From NCBI RefSeq assembly GCF_001659605.2, contig NC_035161.2:29373691-29437690 (forward strand): DNA of 64,000 nt, given 5' to 3'. This document shows positions 36,890 through 48,306 of this stretch, one piece after another. The translations under genes and the position numbers were made by a program. The stretch is from Manihot esculenta (taxonomy: Eukaryota; Streptophyta; Magnoliopsida; Malpighiales; Euphorbiaceae). Positions within the stretch are counted from its first letter, which is position 1. Each line of letters begins with the position of its first letter. Below the pieces are notes generated by a model that saw only the letters and a list, made by a program, of their open reading frames with translations, did not search any database and had not been told where the DNA came from.

Positions 36890-37879
36890 AATATTGGGGA
36901 TGCGTTTTGGAGTCATTCAAAGAGCGATTGGCTCTCATGAATTTTTATGTGGTTAGATATAACCATGGATCGCCTTCTAATGTTGCAGACCCGGCCGGGG
37001 TCTGGTTTAAAATTATATTCGGACCAAAATTGAATTGGTCTAATCTAAAATTAAAATCAAATAAAAAAATAGTTTAAATTATAAAAACATCTTAAATACT
37101 ATAAGCTTAAACAAAATTTTAAATACTGTAAGAAACTACTGATCCAATTTGAAGTAAACTAATTTTTTTTTTTTTAAATACAACTTAAAGTCTGACCTTA
37201 ATTAAAACTAAAACCAAATCTAGGTGAAACCTTTGATTGAATTCCGATTAATCTTAATTTTTAAACCAAAATCAAACAATTAAAAGTTGTATCCCCACTC
37301 TTTTTAATTTCAGTTTTTTGGGACAAAATTTGTTCATTATAATTTAGATTCACATAACCTAAATTAATATTAAAGATTGTAAGGAATTATCTGAAAAAAA
37401 AAAACATTTTTTTAAAATTATATATTAAAATTAGACCGAATTAATTAAGATGAAAACTAAAACTATAATCTAAATGTTGATTCAATTGGTATAATAAATT
37501 ATTTTATAAAAGAAAATTTTAATTCATAACATTCATTATTTCTTTTGAAATAAAAATTAGAGTAAAACACTTTCATATTTATTAAACATATTTGACATTA
37601 TTTTAGTTAATATTTTTATTATATTAATTATTATATTTATAAATTTTTTTTATAATAGGAATCGATGATTGGAGAGCCAAACCTGACACTTATACTAACT
37701 TATGTCTGTGATATACAATGATTTTGATTGTATTTGACATTTAAAATGTCTGTTGCGCGGTTGTTGCGCTTCAATGGCACTTTAATTTCTCAGCAGCAAA
37801 ACTGGAGCGAATTTATTTTGATCCTCAAACATTTGGTGAATGTCTATGATTACATATTTGTTTAACTCATAAGTCAAGC
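36890..37879. other. PTB upstream region and AT-rich spacer
   Basis: The G-rich stretch at 36830-36900 and the sequence around it should hold the PTB 5' UTR and promoter. From about 37010 the DNA is AT-rich with no coding similarity. Confidence 0.45.
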
Positions 37880-38581
37880 TTACAGACTCCCAGTATCATT
37901 CAACTGAAGTCCCGCCTTGTGAGCTCTCTTCACACAAATCTGAATGGAATTTACTTGGAATGATAGTGGGAGGCCGACCACTGATCTGGGACCAGAAAAT
38001 ATGCAGTCATTACTTTCCTGAACCTTCTTTTGTATTACTTTGGCGAAATAACAGTTGGGGATGAGTTCTTTGGCCCGCCAAGTACGCCTGAAGCTTTCAC
38101 CCATGTTTCCAGGTGCTTGTCCCACGTGTATTGTCTCATGAAATCAATGATTCCAAGAACTAATTCATTCTTCTCTTCATCCACCCCAACTAAACAATGA
38201 GTAATCCACTACATCAATGGTCTGCATCAGTATAAACATAAAACAATTAACATTTTGAAAATGAATCCATTTTAACGCTGGACAAGCTGCACAAGGTATT
38301 TCAGATGTTTTACAACCACCCATTCTCTCAAACCATATACTCTAAGACAGAGTTTGATACTTACTGCAAGAAAAGAAGTATCATTTCAGACAGCTGTCTC
38401 CAGTAATCGTTTTGCCTTGTTTTTAACAAAAATAGGAGAAGTTGGCATTGCTTCAATTAAGTTTTGATCTAACAGAACTTTATTGCACCCACTAGAATCA
38501 GGATTATATCGTGATCTGGAAGATCCTTCAAGATCATAAAGGCGGGTCTCGTTCCTTCCGAACAGAAGATTCTCCATGATC
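37880..38581 (-). pseudogene. Decayed 3' fragment of a FAB1-type phosphatidylinositol-3-phosphate 5-kinase
   Basis: On the minus strand the C-terminal part of a PIP-kinase domain is readable: ENLLFGRNETRLYDLEGSS, 'YNPDSSGCNKVLLDQNLI', 'TSPIFVKNKAKRLLE', then after a gap 'IDVVDYSL', '[18 protein letters not shown]' and [12 protein letters not shown]. The order matches plant FAB1A-D proteins, which make PtdIns(3,5)P2 on endosomes. Damage is clear: TGA at 38386-38388 replaces a Trp codon, an extra T near 38190 shifts the frame after DYSL, and another shift follows ISPK. An ancestral intron with GTAAGT at 38364 and GCAG before 38221 is still visible, so this came from genomic DNA and not from an mRNA. 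The large N-terminal part (FYVE, chaperonin-like and most of the kinase) is absent. Confidence 0.82.
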
Positions 38582-41500
38582 AAAACAAAGAAGAAGAGGC
38601 AATTGAAAGAAGTTGCCCATGAAGAGAAAAAAAAAAAAAAAGATGCAGGCTTGAGAAGGAGTTGCTGAAGATGATAAAAGAAGAAGGAGAAGGCGATTGA
38701 AATAATATTATTAAACTAACCTTAAAAATAGATAGAAAGACTGTATAGTTAATGGATTTAGAATGGAAAGATGTTTTAATTTATTTTAAAAAATATAAAG
38801 ATTAATTTATAAATATAATAATACTTAGAAATTAAAGCGTATATCTACCTATTTTTACTAAACATTAGTTATTTAAAATTTTAAATATTTATGAACTGCA
38901 CAGATAAAAACTAACACCCACTCGGTAAATTTCAGAGATGGTAGAAGAACTATGTCCAGTTTGAGTAAATTTACCCACCTAACTCTTTAACTCCCTTGAG
39001 ACAAGTATTATTTGCAGAGAACAGGGCCTCATTTACTATGAAGTAATAAAAGTGTAGCTACTCAGATTTACGTGATGGGATAGATCTTTGGGAATTTTCT
39101 CTCGGTCTTAGCACCAATGCATGGTCACATCCATTGACAACAACCATCCAAGTTACTCGCCTTAATCTTCTGTTCCACCCAGCAGATAAAGGGCACTTGT
39201 TGGACACTTCTAAAGCTTAGCTGCCCTCTATGTACAATAGCTAACAACATTAATACTTCAACTGTTGACCAACAGTTCAACATATCTCTTTATAAACAAC
39301 CCTGTGGATTCTGCCTTGCTTCAAATCTCATTAGCCAACGATCTGCCAAGGTTCTCTTGTAGTCCAATCCGCTTGGTCTCCTCCTCCTGTTTCCAACTTT
39401 TTTTTTAAAAATAAAGTCTTTCATTTTTGTAGTAAGGAATGTTGGGTTTCTCCTTGGGGAAATTCCTGCACCTCAGTTCCATATTTGAGTCTGTGCGTGG
39501 CATTATTCCGTTATTGGTCGGAAGAAGAAATGATTGTTTTTATAACCATATTCATTTTTGTTATTACTTTTCATCATAGGTCTTGCATGAATGGAGGAGC
39601 TCATGCGGCGCAGCCAAGGATGACTTGCCGGCTAGCTCTTGTAGCATGCTTATACTTTGCCATTAACTAAGGATGATGTGTCTGGCCAGTAGATGATCGG
39701 CAAGTCATCTCTGGCTACTCAACTGCCTCCTCCTTTCATGCTGGATTTGTGGTGATAATGACAATAGTATTACGTGTTTTGGTGCAATATAGGAGCCCAC
39801 ACAATGAATAAAGAATCGGTTTTCTTCTATCTCTTTCCCACTCCTTCAATATTGTAGCAGAGATTGGTTGCTTCACAACTCACTCCTTGTAAATTTTGCA
39901 GATCATGGGTCGGCTACGGGGCATTTTCTACGCTGTTGAAGCTGCTCTAAATAAAATTTAAGATATCAGATAACTCTATTATCAATGAGTTAAAATTTAT
40001 AGATTTTCAAATATGATTTTATAAAGCTAATTATCCCCATTGCCAATTTTAAACTTAAAAGGGAGCTGATTTTGTCTCTTGGAGCTAGGTTGGCACAAGT
40101 AGATCATTATTGATAGCTTTCTCCACCATGGTTTTCTTTTCTTTGTCGACCATGGCTTGCATTCATATTTATTTTCAGTTGTTTATTTTTACTAAGGTAG
40201 TGAGATTAATCTATTTATAGTATTTAATATAATATGGATTGGAAAGTAAAATTCATTCAAATTTAATTTATTAATGTGAGTTGTTTAAATTTTATGGAAA
40301 AAATATATAGTATTTATTAATTTTTTAATAATTTATGTGAAAATAAAAGTATACCTATTTTAATAATATGAAAAGCCCGTTAGTATCTTTTTTTTTTTTG
40401 AAAGCAAGCCCGTTAGTATCTTAGAAGCTAATTTTTAAATTCATTTAATTTAAATATTTAATGTTGATTTAATCTTTTTCATATACATTAATAATTTAAT
40501 AGATATAGTCTAAGCATGGTGAATAAAAACATTTATGATTTATCTTGATAAATCTAAATACGAGTTTTCAATCTCCATCTTGTATTTAAAACATAAACTA
40601 AGGGATATAAAAAAATAAAATTTAATCTAATATACTTCATTGTAATCAAAATAAATTATAGAAAGTTTTTAATGTAATTAAAAATATAAAATATTTTAAT
40701 AATTAGGTCAATTCATTTAATTAAAAAAATTATTTTGAAATATAATATAATTAATGAATTTATTTTTTTATTTTTAAAATAAATGAGATTAAATTTAATT
40801 CTATTAAAATTAAAAATTTTTTGTAAAAAATATTATTAATAATAGGAAAAGATGATCAAATTACTATTTTTATAATTTAATATTTTAATTTTTAAAATTT
40901 AATTAAATGTATAAATCTCTTTTAAAAAATTAAACCTATAAAATTTCATTTACAAATCAAACCAACAAATTAAAAATTTTAAATTCAATCTCCACATATA
41001 AATAAAAAAATTTAATGAATTCAAAATGTAAATTCAATAAGTATAATAAAAATAAAAAATAATACATTTTCATCCCTGAAATATAATATAATTAACAGAT
41101 TTATCCTTCTATTGTACGAACCCAACACTTTAATTTTTGAAATTTAATTTTATTAAAATCTAAAATAAAAATTTCAAACTCAATACCTACATACAAATAA
41201 AAATTTCAATAAATTTAAAATTTAAACTCAATAAATATAATAAAAATAAAAATATATAAAAATTTAATTCAGTCACTTCGTCTCATAATTTTTATCTATT
41301 TTATTTTTTTATATATATTAGAAAATATAATTTTTTTATTAATTTTTCAATTATACCCATTTTAAATATATTAAACTTTATTAAATATTAAAAAATATTT
41401 TAAAATATTTTTTAAAAATAAAATAAAATTAAATAGAGTTACAAATAGTAAATTTATATATTAATGTAGTTTAAAAAACAAGTATACAGTAATTTTGAGA

Positions 41501-42162
41501 TAATAAAAATAATAAATAAAAGTTATAAAATGAATTGAATAGTAAAAATAAAAAAATATTATAAAATAGGTTTTTAATATATAAATTTTATAATTTTGAA
41601 TATACATTAGACATGAATAATAAAAAGAGAGTGAAAAATAGACAAAAAAATATAAGAATATAAAGATAGAAGGAATTTTTATTAAAAAAATTACTATTTA
41701 GATTTTATAATATAAAAAAATTTACTTAATCTATGATTTTTAAAAATATATTAAAATATTATTGATATTTTAAAAAATTTATTAGTTATTCATTTGTTAA
41801 TTTAAGAAATTAACTAATAAATTTTTTAAAATTATAAAATTAAATAATAAAACATTATAAAATTAATTAGTAAAATTTCTTAAATTGTGAAAAATATTTT
41901 AATATATTTTTTAAAGTTAAAAAAAATTAATAAATTTTTTTATTATAAAATTAAATAATATTTTTTATTTTATTATTAATAAAAATATTTTTAAAATCAT
42001 ATTTATTTTTTTTATTAAATATAAATTATTGAATTAACTGAAATTTTTAATAAAAAATTTAAATTTTGATAAATTTAATCTTTAGAAAATAAAAGTACTA
42101 AATTCTAAATATGGTAATAAATACGTTATTATATTATATTTAAAAATTAAAAATAGTTTAAA
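38582..42162. other. Intergenic DNA without recognised genes
   Basis: From 38590 to about 39960 the sequence is of mixed composition with short open frames that resemble nothing known. From 39960 to 42162 it is extremely AT-rich. No repeat with clear ends was found apart from the element listed next. Confidence 0.5.
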
Positions 42163-42171
42163 AAAAATAAA

Positions 42172-42781
42172 GGGTAAACTATAATTTAGTCCCTCTAGTT
42201 TAGTGAAATACAACCTTTCGTCCTTCTATTTTAAAAAATCTTCAATTTAATCCTTTACATTTAAAAAAATTATAAAATAGTCCCTACCGTCAAATTTTCA
42301 GTTAACCTTCTATTTATTTTAATGAAAATGACTAAACTACCCTTTAAGTAAAAAAACTCAACCAAACAGTATTCACTCCATCCCAACACAGAAGAAAAAG
42401 GAGGAGGAGGAGGAGAAAGGATCGGGAAAAGAAGGAGGAGGAGGAAAAGAAGAAGAAGAAGAAGAAGAAGAAGAAGAAGAAGGAGGAGGAGGACGAAGAG
42501 GAGGATGAGGAGAAAAGGAAGAAGAGGATCGAGAGGAGAAGGAGGAGGAGGAAGATGAGGAGAAAATGAAGAATAGGATCGGGAAAAGAAGGAAAATGAT
42601 GAGGAGAAAATTGTAGTTTAGTTATTTTTATTAAAATAAATAGAAAGTTAACTGAAAATTTGACGGTAGAGACTATTTTGCAGTTTTTTTAAATGTGAAT
42701 GATTAAATTGAAAGTTTTTTAAAACAGAGGGACGAAAGGTTGTATTTCACTAAACCAGAAGGACTAAATTACAGTTTAATC
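42172..42781. mobile_element. MULE-like MITE with long terminal inverted repeats (610 bp)
   Basis: A perfect 9-bp duplication AAAAATAAA flanks the element (42163-42171 and 42782-42790). The left arm GGGTAAACTATAATTTAGTCC and the right arm, read on the minus strand, GATTAAACTGTAATTTAGTCC pair for about 170 bp, including shared 'TGAAATACAACCTTTCGTCC' and 'CCGTCAAATTTTCAGTTAAC'. The centre is a purine-rich block. The element ends about 100 bp before the big PPR gene and so may sit in its promoter. Confidence 0.88.
42391..42605 (+). repeat. Purine (GGA/GAA) tract at the centre of the MITE
   Basis: An almost pure purine stretch of GAA, GGA and GAG triplets, including ten GAA-type triplets in a row around 42447-42480. 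It forms the loop between the two inverted arms and is likely to vary in length. Its triplet pattern gives open frames that are not genes. Confidence 0.85.
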
Positions 42782-42880
42782 AAAAATAAATTAAAAAGCG
42801 CAAGGTTGTGTAATAGCCAGGATGAGTTGCAGCGAGTTTCCCCAGCGAGTTTCCCCACAGACACGTAAAGCCTAACGACA

Positions 42881-45800
42881 TTGTTTATGTCTAACGAAAC
42901 GACAACGGAAGCCCTTGGGTTCTCCCACGGATTCCAGAAACAGCCTGCTCATGGAGTCATGAACAGAAAAGCCACTGAAGCTCTCTGCAAACAGAGGCTT
43001 CAATTTCTCTTCTCTCTGAACCCCAGAAAATCCCATATCAAACAGGTTAGTGCTCTCTCCTCTGTTAAATCCCATTGCTTCAGCACTGCTTCTCTCACGG
43101 ATCCTTCACTATCATCATCTTCTACTGCTCACCAAACAAATAAAACCCACATAGATTTATCTCCTCTAAACTGCAATGGTATTGCACAATTTCTTATTTC
43201 TGAAGGTCCCCAGTTCTTTGATAAGAGTAAAAGCGAAAGAGAGAATTTTTCTAAGGTTGCTTCTCTCAAAGAAATTCGTCTGGATATTTCTGGTGTAATA
43301 CCCCATGTGACACGTCGGTTTAGGAGATTTTTGAGATTGAAACCTGAAGACGTGCTTGAAATATTAGTGGGCTTTCAATTGGAGTGTGAAACAGTTGCAA
43401 TTGAGGGTACAAAGGTGGAGTCTTTGTGGAGGCTTTTCAAATGGGCAAGTGACCAAGATAAGGGTTTTAAGCATCTTCATAAGTCGTGTGAGGTTATGGC
43501 CTCTGTGCTTATTCAGTATGGGATGCTTAGAGAGCTTCAGTTGCTGCTTTTGGCAATGGAGAGGCAAGGAACTTTGTTAGATAACAATGAAATCTTCTCT
43601 AAGTTGATTGAAGGGTATGTTGGTGCTTATGATTTAGAAAGGGCGGTGCTAGTGTATGACCAATTTAGGGAGCAAGGTTTGGTCCCATCGCTGTTTTGTT
43701 ATCATGGTCTTATTGATCTTTTGGTGAGAATGAGGAGAACCCAATTGGCATTTCGAGTTTGTTTGGATATGTTTGAAATTGGAATTAATCTGACTGACGG
43801 GGCAATGGATAGGATTGAGAAAGTTATTGGATTACTTTGTGGGGATGGGATGGTTAAAGAAGCAAGGAATCTGATGAAGAAGGTCATAGCACTAGGTTTT
43901 GAGCCTAGCAGCTCGGTTATTAATGATATTGCTTCTGGTTATTGTGAGAAGAAAGATTTTGAAGATTTGCTTACTTTTTTTGTTGCTATGAAGCGTTCAC
44001 CAAATTTACTGGTCGGAAATAAGATAATAAATGGCTTATGTTCTAATTTTGGTGTGGAGAGAGCAAATTTATTCAGGCTAGAATTGAAGAATTTAGGTTT
44101 TAGGCCTGATGAGGTAACTTTTGGGATAATGATTGGTTGGTGTTGTCGTGAGGGGAACTTGAAGGGTGCCTTTATTTATTTGTCAGAAATGTTATCTACA
44201 GGCTTAGAGCCTTGTATATGGTCATATAATGCACTTATTGGTGCAGTGTTTAGGGAGGGTATGTGGAAGCATGCTCAAGACATTCTTGTTGAAATGGCAG
44301 ATAGGGGAATGACCGCAAATTTGTCGACATTTAGAACTCTTTTGGCAGGGTATTGCAAAGCTAGAAAATTTGATGAAGTAAAGATGACGGTCCAGAAGAT
44401 GGTAGACCATGGTTTAATCAAATTCTCTTCGCTCGATAATCCTCTTTCTGAGGCATTTATGATTTTGGGGTTCAGTCCTTTATCTGTGAGGTTGAAAAGG
44501 GATAATGACGTTGGGTTTTCTAAGACAGAATTCTATGATAATCTGGGGAACGGACTGTATTTGGATGCTGACCTGGATGATTACGAGAAAAGAGTAAATG
44601 AAATTCTTAATGATTCCATGATACCGGAATTTAATTTGCTTTTGATGAAGGAATATGATCATGGAAATTTTAAAGCTACATTCTTGCTGATAGATGAAAT
44701 GGTTCGATGGGGTCAAGAACTATCTCTGTCTGTCTTCTCCGCATTAGTGAAGGGGCTTTCTGCATCCCGATCCCATATAAGGGCTTGCAGCCATCTTATT
44801 GAGAAGATGCCAATGTTGGCTAATCAACTAGATGATGAAGCTCTTAATTTGCTTATTCGAGCATACTGCAAGGGTGGATTGACATACAAAGGGAAGATAT
44901 TTTTTGATGAAATGCTTCCAAAGGATATAAGAATTGAAAATGAGACATACACTGCTCTAATGGTGGGATCATGTAGGAGAGGAAATTATCATGATTTTTA
45001 TTATTTCTGGGATATTGCTCGAAATAACAAATGGTTACCTGGGTTAAAGGATTGTAAATCTCTTGTTGAATGTCTACTCCATCATAGGATGCCGAAGGAG
45101 GCACTGGAGCTTCTTGAAAGCATGATGCTACTTCATCCTCACTTAAGGTCTGAAATTTGTCATATTTTCCTTGAAAAGCTTTCCATCACAGGCTTTACAA
45201 CCATTGCACACAAGTTGGTGGATGAACTGCTACATAAGGGTTGTGTCTTTGATGATATTGCTTATAGCCATCTTGTAAGAGGGTTATGCAAAGAGAGAAA
45301 CTATGGAGTGGCCTTTACAATATTAGACACAATGTTGGCTAGGAACTTGGTTCCAGGCTTGGACGTTTCTCTTATCTTGATTCCACAGTTGTGTAGGGTT
45401 GATAAACTTGACAAAGCTGTTGCTTTAAGAGAGATCGTTTTGAGGGAGCAATCTGCATTTCCGTTTTCCGTCAATTGTGCTTTAGTTAGAGGATTTTGTA
45501 TAGCAGGGAATGTTGGAGAAGCAGCCAAAGTAGTACAAGATATGTTGTTGAAGGGGCTATTTCCTGATGCTGAAATTTGTGACATGCTATTTCAAGGGTA
45601 TTGCCAAGCTAACAGCCTGAGTAAAGTTAGGGAGCTACTTGGTGTTCTAATTAGAAAATTTTCAAGCCCTTCAATCTCAAGTTACCGGAATTTGGTGCGC
45701 TTGATGTGTATGCAGGGTAGTTTTGCTTCTGCATTAAACCTGAAGGATCTAATGCTACGACGAAGTAGTCACCATAGCCTCATCATTTACAACATTCTGG

Positions 45801-46762
45801 TTTTCTATCTTTTTTCAGCTGGGAACAGCTTGGTTGTGGATAAAGTTCTAAATGAATTGCAGGAGAAGGGATTACTACCTGATGAAGTAACTTGTAATTT
45901 TCTCGTATATGGATATTCAGTGTGTAAAGATGTATCTCGTTGTCTCCATTATCTGTCTACTATGATTTCAAATGGATTTACGCCAAGCTATCGCAGCTTA
46001 AGAGCAGCAGTCACCTGCCTGTGTGATGTCGGAGAATTTAGTAGAGCCTTGGAGCTGAGTCGAGAAATGGAAGTGAGCAATTGGGTTCATGGATCAGTTG
46101 TTCAAAATGCAATTGTTGAAGGACTTCTTTCTCTTGATAAGCTTCAAGAAGCTGAATATTTTCTTACCCGGATGGTAGATAAAGGTCTTATTCCTGATAC
46201 AATCAATTATGACAACCTAATTAAGCAGTTCTGTTTTTTTGGAAGACTGAGCAAGGCAGTTGATCTTCTGAACATAATGTTGAAGAAAGGAAACATTCCT
46301 AATTCTTCCAGTTATGATTCTGTAATCTATGGTCTCTGCATAAAGAATCAACTGAATGAAGCACTGGATTTTCATACTGAGATGTTGGATAGGGATCTTA
46401 AACCAAGTATGAAGACATGGGATATGCTTATCCACAAACTTTGCCAACTTGGACAAACTGCAGAAGCAGAAAGCTTACTCATTTCTATGGTTCAGTTGGG
46501 CGAAGCTCCGACCAGACCGATGTACTCTTCTGTAATCAATGGGTATCGTGTTGAAAACAATCCGAGGAAGGCATCTGAGCTCATGCAAATGATGCAACAG
46601 AGTGGTTATGAGCCAGATTTTGACACTCACTGGTCTCTGATAAGTAATTTACAGAAGTCCAAAGATAAAGATAATAACAATAGCAGCCCAGGTTTCCTGT
46701 CAAGACTTCTTTCTGGAAGTGGACATTCTTATAGAAGTGTCTCCAAGGTCAAGGTGGGGTAG
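42881..46762 (+). CDS. P-class pentatricopeptide repeat protein (At5g15280-like)
   Basis: Single exon of 1,293 residues. From about residue 150 onward the protein is built of 35-residue PPR units of the P class, for example 'TFGIMIGWCCREGNLKGAF', 'SYNALIGAVFREGMWKHA' and 'SYDSVIYGLCIKNQLNEAL', with no E or DYW tail. Such proteins bind single-stranded organelle RNA and act in its processing, stability or translation. The first ATG at 42881 gives an acidic start; the ATG at 42959 (residue 27, MNRKATEALCKQRLQFLF) gives an Arg/Lys- and Phe-rich start more like a mitochondrial presequence and may be the true one. The C-terminus has a Lys/Asp/Asn run and a Ser-rich end. The length and the PPR neighbours match Arabidopsis At5g15280. 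Confidence 0.93.
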   Translation: MFMSNETTTEALGFSHGFQKQPAHGVMNRKATEALCKQRLQFLFSLNPRKSHIKQVSALSSVKSHCFSTASLTDPSLSSSSTAHQTNKTHIDLSPLNCNGIAQFLISEGPQFFDKSKSERENFSKVASLKEIRLDISGVIPHVTRRFRRFLRLKPEDVLEILVGFQLECETVAIEGTKVESLWRLFKWASDQDKGFKHLHKSCEVMASVLIQYGMLRELQLLLLAMERQGTLLDNNEIFSKLIEGYVGAYDLERAVLVYDQFREQGLVPSLFCYHGLIDLLVRMRRTQLAFRVCLDMFEIGINLTDGAMDRIEKVIGLLCGDGMVKEARNLMKKVIALGFEPSSSVINDIASGYCEKKDFEDLLTFFVAMKRSPNLLVGNKIINGLCSNFGVERANLFRLELKNLGFRPDEVTFGIMIGWCCREGNLKGAFIYLSEMLSTGLEPCIWSYNALIGAVFREGMWKHAQDILVEMADRGMTANLSTFRTLLAGYCKARKFDEVKMTVQKMVDHGLIKFSSLDNPLSEAFMILGFSPLSVRLKRDNDVGFSKTEFYDNLGNGLYLDADLDDYEKRVNEILNDSMIPEFNLLLMKEYDHGNFKATFLLIDEMVRWGQELSLSVFSALVKGLSASRSHIRACSHLIEKMPMLANQLDDEALNLLIRAYCKGGLTYKGKIFFDEMLPKDIRIENETYTALMVGSCRRGNYHDFYYFWDIARNNKWLPGLKDCKSLVECLLHHRMPKEALELLESMMLLHPHLRSEICHIFLEKLSITGFTTIAHKLVDELLHKGCVFDDIAYSHLVRGLCKERNYGVAFTILDTMLARNLVPGLDVSLILIPQLCRVDKLDKAVALREIVLREQSAFPFSVNCALVRGFCIAGNVGEAAKVVQDMLLKGLFPDAEICDMLFQGYCQANSLSKVRELLGVLIRKFSSPSISSYRNLVRLMCMQGSFASALNLKDLMLRRSSHHSLIIYNILVFYLFSAGNSLVVDKVLNELQEKGLLPDEVTCNFLVYGYSVCKDVSRCLHYLSTMISNGFTPSYRSLRAAVTCLCDVGEFSRALELSREMEVSNWVHGSVVQNAIVEGLLSLDKLQEAEYFLTRMVDKGLIPDTINYDNLIKQFCFFGRLSKAVDLLNIMLKKGNIPNSSSYDSVIYGLCIKNQLNEALDFHTEMLDRDLKPSMKTWDMLIHKLCQLGQTAEAESLLISMVQLGEAPTRPMYSSVINGYRVENNPRKASELMQMMQQSGYEPDFDTHWSLISNLQKSKDKDNNNSSPGFLSRLLSGSGHSYRSVSKVKVG

Positions 46763-47222
46763 TACAGATGCAGTGCTATAAAGATAAGGCTTATTAGCTT
46801 CTTTGATCTATTACATGGCATTAGCATTGGCAGTTTCAGAACCATGATAAGATGCCAAGTCTTGCTCAAGATTAATTTGCATCAATCTATAAATAATTAT
46901 ATATCATGGAAAAAATATAATATTTAAATCAATTGAAATGAATTTAAACAGTTTTTTTGTGGTTGCCAACTTCATTGTAACTGTAAGCAGCTATCTGCTG
47001 CTCTGTTATTCAACATTGTGAAAAGCACCGCAAAACATACTAGAATTATCTTTATCATATTTGAATAAATAAAGTATGATATTTAAAGAAATAAAAAATA
47101 AATAAAAATAAAGCCATTGTAACTGGAACTTCACTGTGATCATATGTATAATAATATTGAGATTGAATTTAATTAAAATTATTAGCACAATCTTCTACCA
47201 CTTAGAAAAATATCTTGGGTAG
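46763..47222. other. 3' region of the PPR gene
   Basis: Probable 3' UTR followed by AT-rich DNA. I looked here for the upstream exon of the CASP relic and saw nothing that resembles it. Confidence 0.45.
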
Positions 47223-47430
47223 GCAATGATGGCTCTTTTAACTGCTGGAGCAACAGCAAAAGCAGCTATTGTATACTTGGCTCACAAGGGGAATGCTAGG
47301 GCAAACTGGTTTGCTATCTGCCAACAATTCAATTCTTTCTGCGAGCGCATCTCTTTCTTGAATTAGATCCTTTATAGGATTAGCTGTATTCATGCTACTC
47401 TGCTGCGGCCGCCCTTTTCCGTCGAAACTA
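47223..47430 (+). pseudogene. Relic exon of a Casparian strip membrane domain protein (CASP5-like)
   Basis: After an AG at 47221-47222 the frame reads [21 protein letters not shown], then [17 protein letters not shown], and ends at TAG 47364-47366. This is the conserved exon of CASP proteins around the second extracellular loop and third membrane span. The expected last membrane span appears downstream in another frame (SFIGLAVFMLL near 47368-47400), so the two halves are out of frame. No N-terminal exon with the first two spans is seen nearby. CASPs are four-span scaffold proteins that guide lignin deposition in the endodermis. This copy is surely non-functional. In Arabidopsis the CASP5 gene (At5g15290) lies between the two PPR genes that match the neighbours here. 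Confidence 0.75.
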
Positions 47431-48306
47431 GATCAACCTTTTATCCTTCTGCATCACAGCAATGAATTTGATTTTATTTATGTGCTTTTATTCTGTGTTT
47501 GCAAGTGGTTGACTTGTACATGTATCTTTTTTCTCGTCCCTTTCTCTGGTTTGATATGTAATATGTGGCAATCGAGCCATTTAGAACCTTAATTTTCTTT
47601 GTAACCAGATGGCTTAATATGACTGTATACTTGACTCTATGCCCACTTGATCTTAATATATTATCAATCTTCAAACAGAAAAAATAAAAATAAAAATAAA
47701 AAATAAAAAGCAAAAGAAAAAAAAGGAGGAGATGTAATATATGTCTTCTACTTTATTTCCTGAACTATATGCATACCCTCATAATAGTGTCGTGGAATCT
47801 TGAGACTTTTGCAATAATCTGAATTAAGAAAACAAAAATGAAAGGAAAGAAACAATTCCCATCCCACGTGAAGGGAAGCAGTTGAATCATCTGAAAGTAA
47901 GCTAATTGCTGCTTCGCAAAACAATTGTGTATATATATTACAACCAGTCTGGTCAGTCAAGTTTAAGCCCCCAGGGATAGAAATGTTAGAAACACAAGAT
48001 TCAAATCCCAGGTGCCATGGATGTCACACTTAAGCCCCCAGGGGGTATTCCTAATTACAATCTGAGTAGACATAATAATCCAGCAATTTTACTATCAAAT
48101 CCTCATTATTCTTGCTTGTCAGTTACTCAAGAAAATAATCAGGTTAATAATTTCCAAGGAATATTAGAGGAAAAAGGTTAAAAAAAAATGCAATCTACAT
48201 AAGAGTAATGGAATGAGATTATCATTTATCAGCACATGGTATTCAGTCGTATTCCAGTAGCATGTGAGAGAGAGACATGAAAGCAAGTCTCACCAAAACT
48301 TGCACC
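47431..48306. other. Spacer between CASP relic and PPR gene
   Basis: No gene was recognised. The phrase 'ttaagcccccaggg' occurs twice, near 47964 and 48031, around a 'gattcaaatccc' motif that looks like a pol III B box; no A box in the right place was found. The last part is the 3' UTR of the minus-strand PPR gene. Confidence 0.4.

Noticed and set aside
39485..39670. 61-codon open frame in the spacer upstream of the AT-rich block
   Set aside because: No recognisable domain, no conserved neighbours and no splice partners; judged chance.
47964..48060. SINE- or tRNA-like motif with a 'gattcaaatccc' B box and twin 'ttaagcccccaggg' repeats
   Set aside because: No A box at the right distance and no cloverleaf could be drawn, so neither a tRNA gene nor a SINE is supported.
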